Origin: Nitrospira sp. SG-bin2
Lineage (GTDB): Bacteria > Nitrospirota > Nitrospiria > Nitrospirales > Nitrospiraceae
Assembly: GCA_002083405.1 (NCBI GenBank)
Contig: LVWT01000019.1
Span: 38,465-102,464, forward strand
Reading direction: 5' to 3'
DNA: 64,000 nt
Shown: positions 59,776 through 64,000 of the stretch, in pieces
Position numbering within the stretch: the first letter of the stretch is position 1
Layout of the letters: every line of letters begins with the position of its first letter
The notes under the pieces: generated by a model
Database searches by the model: none
What the model was told of the DNA's origin: nothing
What the model saw: the letters and a program-made list of their open reading frames with translations, nothing else
Made by a program: the position numbers and the translations under genes

Positions 59776-59838
59776 GGATTGTTCTTGCTCCGGCGCTACC
59801 AATCCGAGCGTTGGCGGCAAATCCAGGTCATTCGATAA
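59776..59838 (+). pseudogene. 3' remnant of a MATE transporter gene
   Basis: Translated, this stretch ends RRYQSERWRQIQVIR-stop, the same C-terminus as the MATE gene at 53070-54395 (WRYQSERWRQIQVIR). The DNA of the last 47 bp differs at five places, all synonymous third-codon positions, so the fragment derives from a separately evolved coding copy. Upstream it reads LFLL before the match, similar to ALLL in the intact gene, then fades. No start or further MATE sequence exists. Confidence 0.8.
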
Positions 59839-59852
59839 ACGATGCGACCCGA

Positions 59853-62117
59853 TCAAGACATGTCCTGCAACGCCGTCTCATCTAATCCGTCTTCCGTTAA
59901 AAACTCGATGTCTCCGGTCACAACGTCGTACATGGCGCCGACTATCCCGATGCGCCGCTCTCGGACGAGATCGTCGAGCGTCCGGCTCTGCTCTCGTATC
60001 TCTTTGACAACTCGCAAGACATTTTCTCTCGCCACCACGTCCACGATCGCGAGTCCTTCAGCCGAAGCCGGATCACTGGCGACCTGAGAAATAGCCCCAT
60101 CAGCGGATTGCTGGATCTCGTTCACTATGGAATCGAGATGCTGACATCCTGTTGCATCAGCAGCCGTCAGGCGTGAACCCACGAACTTGACCGCGGCAGA
60201 AACCGCACCACATCGAGTATGCCCTATCACCAACATAAGTTTTGCCCCTGCCACGGCACAGGCGTATTCCGCACTGGCCAGCACCTTTCGACTTATGATG
60301 TTCCCTGCAATCCGGATGCTAAAAATGTCTCCCATACCAAGGTCGAAGATCAATTCGACCGGTGTACGGGAATCGATGCAGCTGAGCGCGACAGCCAAAG
60401 GATGTTGTCCCTCCGCCGTGGCGCGAACCTGGTGGCTAAAGTATCGGGTCAGGCGCCGCCCGGTGCGGGCTCGTTCGTGGCCTTCCTTCAGAATTTGCAA
60501 GACCTGCTGCGGCGTGAGTGTATCTTGGAGTTCACGGGTCGAATAATCCACATATTGAATTTGATCTCCCAACTTGTACTCGCTCCGAAATCCGATCAGG
60601 CTCACATCAATCCCGTGAGCCGGCCCTGCCTGTTCCTTGAAATCACGAATCAGAGCGAGCACGTCCGGATCAATGTAGTCCGTATTCTGGGCATCAAGCA
60701 ACACACGCCCATTGCGAGGCACATCAGCCAACACCTGAGACAACGCCGCACGATTGAGAAAGCTCTCCTGGTTGGCCAGTTCAATATGGACGACATCGCC
60801 GCCCAAATGCCTCTCCACAAAACGGCGCACCGGGCGGCGCATATTGCTGTTCAGGATAAACCCGACGGCCACGGTGAGTCCGATCAGGATGCCGATCAAG
60901 AGGTCGGTGAAGACAATGGCCGTGAGGGTTGCCGCAAACGGGATGAATTGATAGCGGCCCTCGCTCCACATCTGCTTCATCAGGGCAGGACTGGCCAGCT
61001 TAATGCCGGTCATCAACAAGATGGCTGCCAGGCACGCTAAAGGGATAGTATTCAACCAGGCCGGAATGAGGGGAACACAGACCAGAAGCAATGAGCCGTG
61101 AATGATCGCAGCCAGCTTGGTTTTACCGCCCGCGTTCACATTCACGGAGCTACGGATGATCACGGACGTAATCGGAAGTCCGCCGATCAATCCACAAGTC
61201 ACGTTCCCGATGCCTTGGGCGAACAACTCTTGATTCGGAGGCGAAGTACGCTGCTGCCGATCAATCCGATCAACGGCCTTGAGATTCAGCAGGGTTTCAA
61301 GAGAGGCCACGATGGCAAGGGTGACGCCGGCGGTATAGATCGCAGGGTTGGCCCACTGCGAGAAGTCCGGCCGTGGAAGGAGCCGAAAGAGTTCACCCAG
61401 GTCACTCGCCACCGGCACCTGAACCAGATGGCTCGGCTTGATGAGCCAGGGATCCCCCAGTTGTTCAAACCACAGCCCTGCTGCGACCCCGAACAAGACC
61501 ACCGCCACGGGAGCAGGAATGAGCGACTGCTTCAGCGGCTTCCATTGATCCCAGAGAATGAGCAACGCAACGGATACCAGACCGATAACGGACGCACCGA
61601 GCTGAAAGTCTCCAAACATCCTGATCAACTCGGAAAACGTATTTTCAAAGTCCGGCTGAAAGAAAGCCATTTCCCCTTCAGGATCAGAGTCATGCCCGAC
61701 AAGATGCGGGATTTGTTTTAGGACGATGATCACGCCGATCGCGGCCAACAGTCCTTTGATCACGCTGGATGGAAAGAATTCAGAGATGAACCCTCCCTTG
61801 ACGAGACCGAGACCGATTTGAATCATCCCGGCCAAAATCAAAGCCATGAGAAAGCTTGAAAATGATCCGAGCGAAAGGATTTGGGCAGCCACGACCGCCG
61901 ACAAGCCGGCCGCGGGGCCGCTCACACTGGTATGGGATCCGCTGAGGAGTCCCACTACAGTACCGCCGACGATTCCGGCCAACAATCCGGACATTAACGG
62001 AGCGCCGGATGCGAGTGCGATCCCGAGGCACAAGGGCAGCGCGACAAAGAATACGACAAGACCCGATTTGAGATCGGCGAAGAAAGTACCTGGGGATCTA
62101 TCATTCGTCGCAAGCAT
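59853..62117 (-). CDS. SulP-family anion transporter fused to a beta-carbonic anhydrase
   Basis: The 754-residue protein has a SulP membrane domain (about 1-430: GLVVFFVALPLCLGIALASG, VSGPAAGLSAVVAAQIL, IGVIIVLKQIPHLVGHD), then a STAS-like segment (~440-560, GRVLLDAQNTDYIDPDVLAL), and a beta-carbonic anhydrase at the C-terminus: ALSCIDSRTP with Cys580 and Asp582, Arg584, then VIGHTRCGAV with His633 and Cys636, i.e. the full zinc site. Bicarbonate uptake coupled to CO2/HCO3- conversion is the likely job. It would feed carbon fixation in an autotroph. Fusion of the two modules is known in scattered bacteria. Confidence 0.93.
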   Translation of the reverse strand: MLATNDRSPGTFFADLKSGLVVFFVALPLCLGIALASGAPLMSGLLAGIVGGTVVGLLSGSHTSVSGPAAGLSAVVAAQILSLGSFSSFLMALILAGMIQIGLGLVKGGFISEFFPSSVIKGLLAAIGVIIVLKQIPHLVGHDSDPEGEMAFFQPDFENTFSELIRMFGDFQLGASVIGLVSVALLILWDQWKPLKQSLIPAPVAVVLFGVAAGLWFEQLGDPWLIKPSHLVQVPVASDLGELFRLLPRPDFSQWANPAIYTAGVTLAIVASLETLLNLKAVDRIDRQQRTSPPNQELFAQGIGNVTCGLIGGLPITSVIIRSSVNVNAGGKTKLAAIIHGSLLLVCVPLIPAWLNTIPLACLAAILLMTGIKLASPALMKQMWSEGRYQFIPFAATLTAIVFTDLLIGILIGLTVAVGFILNSNMRRPVRRFVERHLGGDVVHIELANQESFLNRAALSQVLADVPRNGRVLLDAQNTDYIDPDVLALIRDFKEQAGPAHGIDVSLIGFRSEYKLGDQIQYVDYSTRELQDTLTPQQVLQILKEGHERARTGRRLTRYFSHQVRATAEGQHPLAVALSCIDSRTPVELIFDLGMGDIFSIRIAGNIISRKVLASAEYACAVAGAKLMLVIGHTRCGAVSAAVKFVGSRLTAADATGCQHLDSIVNEIQQSADGAISQVASDPASAEGLAIVDVVARENVLRVVKEIREQSRTLDDLVRERRIGIVGAMYDVVTGDIEFLTEDGLDETALQDMS

Positions 62118-62211
62118 TGGTCGTTCCTTATTTCTACAGAGAGCATGCGATTCACTTATTATCTGACGGCATGCCCTCTGATCTGGCCCTCTGTGCGCCT
62201 GCGCGCAACGA

Positions 62212-62811
62212 TCAAAATTGTCCTGAACCTCTATTCTGAAAGCCCAACTTACTTCTGACTGGGGATTCTAAGTCAGCCAGAGTCGGGCAATCTTTTATAG
62301 GCGACATCTGCTGAAGCTCCGCTTGTGTTGGTTCAAGATCCTTCACGACGTGCCCCGTTATCCATCCAGCGAAGGATTCTGTCTCCCTCTCAAGCTCCCA
62401 TGTCCCTAGCGAGGTACATCCTCCGGACTGGACCTGAAGTGTGGTAGGAAGCACGGTGTGCCATCTTCCCCCTATACGGTCGAAGCTGATGCTATTGAGA
62501 CGATAGGACCCAGCCGGCAGCCTCAGCACAAATGGGCCTTGAGTAGGAAGATCCCCGATCAGGAAACGCTCTCCCCGTGTTTCCTCTTCAATAGACCATT
62601 TCATCGTCAGCGGCTGCTCGAGCCTTTCTGGCTGATCGGTTCCGTACCAGGCAAGTCGAATGTTTCCAAATACCAATCCGTAGCTCTCATCCATCGATAC
62701 ACTGTCTGACGTCGATATCGGAGTAACGACTGTGGTGCACCCAACTGTGAATCCACTTAGTAAAAGGACGCTTGCAAAAGCAAAACCATGACGAAGGGTT
62801 GGATAATTCAT
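62212..62811 (-). CDS. Lipoprotein of unknown function
   Basis: A 199-residue lipoprotein; signal ends FTVGC near residue 25. The mature part has beta-rich stretches (SYGLVFGNIRLAWYGTDQPE, GPFVLRLPAGSYRLNSISFD) reminiscent of PEGA/DUF2846-like surface proteins, plus a Cys-rich C-terminal part. AAGGAGGGGACGGC precedes the ATG at 62811, which overrides the longer open frame to 62925. Function unknown. Confidence 0.75.
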   Translation of the reverse strand: MNYPTLRHGFAFASVLLLSGFTVGCTTVVTPISTSDSVSMDESYGLVFGNIRLAWYGTDQPERLEQPLTMKWSIEEETRGERFLIGDLPTQGPFVLRLPAGSYRLNSISFDRIGGRWHTVLPTTLQVQSGGCTSLGTWELERETESFAGWITGHVVKDLEPTQAELQQMSPIKDCPTLADLESPVRSKLGFQNRGSGQF

Positions 62812-62958
62812 GCCGTCCCCTCCTTTTTTGACGCATAAGCCAAAAGCTTCCTTCAGTCGTTCTGCGTCATGGAAAGCCATGAGGCTCGTACCGTTTAGCG
62901 GCCAGAGGCGGATATCAGACAGCATGCCTCCGGTTGCTATGGTGGCGAAAAGAGCAGA

Positions 62959-63258
62959 CTACGCGGAAGGGGGATGAAACACAGATGTGAGCAATATCGG
63001 CAGATGAAACAGCGGGCGAAACTCGGTGAACAGGTGGAACAGAGGAGACCTCTCCAGTTCAAGTGCCGGGGAGAACGCAGACAAATCCTCCGAAATCGGT
63101 TCCGACTCGGCGAGCATATCCGAATTCAACAGACTGAGGAGAGTGAACGGGGCCCCGAGCATCTGCGTGACCACGCAGACACAGAGCAGTACCAACAAGA
63201 ATGCTACCCCCGCTGAACAGCGGCGAGTACCCGATGCATCTATGACTATCCTGTTCAT
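62959..63258 (-). CDS. Small exported or membrane protein, unknown
   Basis: An open frame of 99 residues, MNRIVIDASGTRRCSAGVAF, with a strong hydrophobic helix (LLVLLCVCVVTQMLGA) and a Pro/Phe/Leu-rich C-terminus (SPLFHLFTEFRPLFHLPILL). It may be a membrane-anchored small protein. No family and no clear ribosome site. It lies between the lipoprotein and the amoC region on the same strand. Confidence 0.5.
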   Translation of the reverse strand: MNRIVIDASGTRRCSAGVAFLLVLLCVCVVTQMLGAPFTLLSLLNSDMLAESEPISEDLSAFSPALELERSPLFHLFTEFRPLFHLPILLTSVFHPPSA

Positions 63259-63368
63259 AAAAACAATGTACCACGCCCCTGCTTAGTTTGTTAGGCACAC
63301 AAGCCCCTGGAGCATTCACATCCTCATGTCGCGACACAGCCATTTCCCCGAATGAGCGCCGTGAACCT

Positions 63369-63458
63369 TTAGCCCGCGTTGAATAGGGCAAATACAATGA
63401 TTGCAACCACAAGGGGACCAAAGATGATGTACGAGTGCGCATGGTATATGCCAGGCAT
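63369..63458 (-). CDS. 29-residue single-helix membrane peptide downstream of amoC
   Basis: The frame from the ATG at 63458 encodes MPGIYHAHSYIIFGPLVVAI followed by IVFALFNAG and a stop. It is a well-formed short membrane peptide with an N-terminal His pair, a long hydrophobic helix and GGTGGTG upstream. It is too short for most gene finders. It lies 140 bp after the amoC stop on the same strand, past a hairpin, so it could be a separate small gene or part of the amoC mRNA. Real expression is untested. Confidence 0.5.
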   Translation of the reverse strand: MPGIYHAHSYIIFGPLVVAIIVFALFNAG

Positions 63459-63513
63459 GCTTATTCACCACCGTGGCCGGTTGTTTTTATTGCAACAGAA
63501 CTAGTTGTCAGTT

Positions 63514-63540
63514 GGTCCGCGGCTTTTCCAGCCGCGGACC
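63514..63540 (-). terminator. Hairpin downstream of amoC
   Basis: GGTCCGCGGC (63514-63523) pairs perfectly with GCCGCGGACC (63531-63540), with loop TTTTCCA. It lies 60 bp after the amoC stop codon (minus strand) and lacks a long T run, so partial termination or mRNA stabilisation is possible. Confidence 0.6.
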
Positions 63541-63600
63541 TTCCGACACCAACTTGGGCAGCCGACCTCGTACTTATGTAGTCTGCTGCCCGTTTCGTGT

Positions 63601-64000
63601 TCAGTAGCCGCCGCTCTTTGCAGCACCAGCCACCTGGCTGGGGAACGGATCCAGAATGCTCTTGGGCGCATTGTTCCAGATGACGTCCGCCAGGTTCGAC
63701 ATGCGCGACACGATCTGCGCCGCCACCCCGCCGGCCGCCCCGAACAACCCGCACCAGCCCAACGTCACGAAGCCCCAATGCAACGGCGCCGAGAACAGCT
63801 CGTCCACGAACCAGAACGCATGGCCCCACTCATTCAACCCCACGTTCGGCAGAATCATCATCGGCCCCACCACCGCCGCCACCAGCGGGAACGAGGTCGC
63901 CTGGCTATACAGCGGCAACCGCGTCTGCGCATACAGGTAGCTCGCCACGCCGCACGTGATGTACAACGGGAACGTCCCGTAGAACGCCACAATGTGGCTC
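63601..64000 (-). CDS. amoC: Ammonia monooxygenase subunit C, C-terminal part (runs off the right edge)
   Basis: The frame gives the last ~132 residues of AmoC/PmoC: HIVAFYGTFPLYITCGVASY, QTRLPLYSQATSFPLVAAVV, then ILPNVGLNEWGHAFWFVDEL, FSAPLHWGFVTLGWCGLFGA and VSRMSNLADVIWNNAPKSIL. Asn and His of NEWGH and His of PLHWGF are the residues that in methane monooxygenase PmoC form a copper site, so this copy looks functional. The N-terminus is outside the window. No amoA or amoB is downstream, so this is either a stand-alone amoC or the last gene of an unusually ordered cluster. AmoC serves in the membrane-bound enzyme that oxidises ammonia to hydroxylamine. Confidence 0.95.
   Translation of the reverse strand, partial: SHIVAFYGTFPLYITCGVASYLYAQTRLPLYSQATSFPLVAAVVGPMMILPNVGLNEWGHAFWFVDELFSAPLHWGFVTLGWCGLFGAAGGVAAQIVSRMSNLADVIWNNAPKSILDPFPSQVAGAAKSGGY

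Noticed and set aside
54396..59790. Exporter block considered as a classical integrative element
   Set aside because: There is no integrase, relaxase or replication gene, and the flanking repeat is a coding MATE fragment with synonymous changes. Recombination or gene loss explains it better.
63461..63829. Minus-strand frame of 122 codons overlapping amoC
   Set aside because: It is a shifted frame of amoC with Arg/Gly-rich composition and no homology; amoC covers the same DNA with high conservation.

Overview
The window looks like an accessory-rich stretch of a Nitrospira chromosome, most likely a complete ammonia oxidiser (comammox). The strongest clue is at the right edge: the C-terminal part of ammonia monooxygenase subunit C (AmoC, 63601-64000, minus strand) with its copper-site residues intact. 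No amoA or amoB follows it, so it looks like a stand-alone amoC. A Tat-exported cysteine-rich copper-storage protein (33834-34376) fits a copper-demanding lifestyle. The genus call is inference; no rRNA is present.

Layout. 1-370: start of a DHH-type protein. 508-8278: envelope genes, nearly all on the minus strand. They include an ECF sigma factor, an anti-sigma factor with a CBM48-like domain, a CBM48-like lipoprotein, three exported proteins with Arg/Asp/Glu/Pro-rich tails, a DUF5666 lipoprotein and a small lipoprotein. Two promoters with the same -35/-10 pair drive the sigma operon and the operon that starts at 8278. 8352-11596: radical SAM / DUF547 / ferritin-like / glycosyltransferase cluster. 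12419-16958: second ECF sigma factor, an OmpR-type two-component system and a frameshifted beta-propeller gene, with two arrays of 11-bp-phased TCACA-like repeats. 17225-20501: DUF3047, mercuric-reductase-like flavoprotein, TVP38 membrane protein. 21777-31070: molybdopterin oxidoreductase; ydbH-ynbE-ydbL; and, divergent from them, a one-polypeptide GH8-cellulose synthase-PilZ fusion followed by a BcsC-like TPR/beta-barrel export protein. 32220-39780: epimerase, Csp-like protein, AAA/DUF4143 ATPase, haem-motif lipoprotein, DUF3565 protein, an antitoxin-Fic-HEPN-like operon, HbpS-like protein. 39989-44813: two carbohydrate-active enzymes. 46699-50683: coaE, trxB, a four-helix bundle protein, thiI, a phosphopantetheinyl transferase. 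50834-51272: tRNA-Ser(CGA), a chain of overlapping palindromes and a GIY-YIG nuclease. 51283-54395: DUF2779 nuclease-like protein, a MITE with 39-bp perfect terminal repeats, a MATE transporter. 54430-59705: MMPL/RND exporter operon with its MarR regulator and three matching operators; this block is bracketed by the MATE 3' end and a second, diverged copy of that 3' end. 59853-62117: SulP transporter fused to a beta-carbonic anhydrase. 62212-64000: lipoprotein, small exported proteins including a 29-residue membrane peptide, and amoC.

How the genes fit together. Much of the window concerns the cell envelope: two sigma systems, a two-component system, cellulose-like polymer synthesis and export, YdbH-type lipid transport, and RND and MATE efflux. 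Bicarbonate supply (SulP-CA), copper handling and amoC are the links to autotrophic ammonia oxidation. The least explained items are the tRNA-palindrome-GIY-YIG unit, the nested Fic antitoxin with its HEPN-like partner, the shared ECF promoters, the 11-bp repeat arrays and the Arg-Pro-tail protein family.
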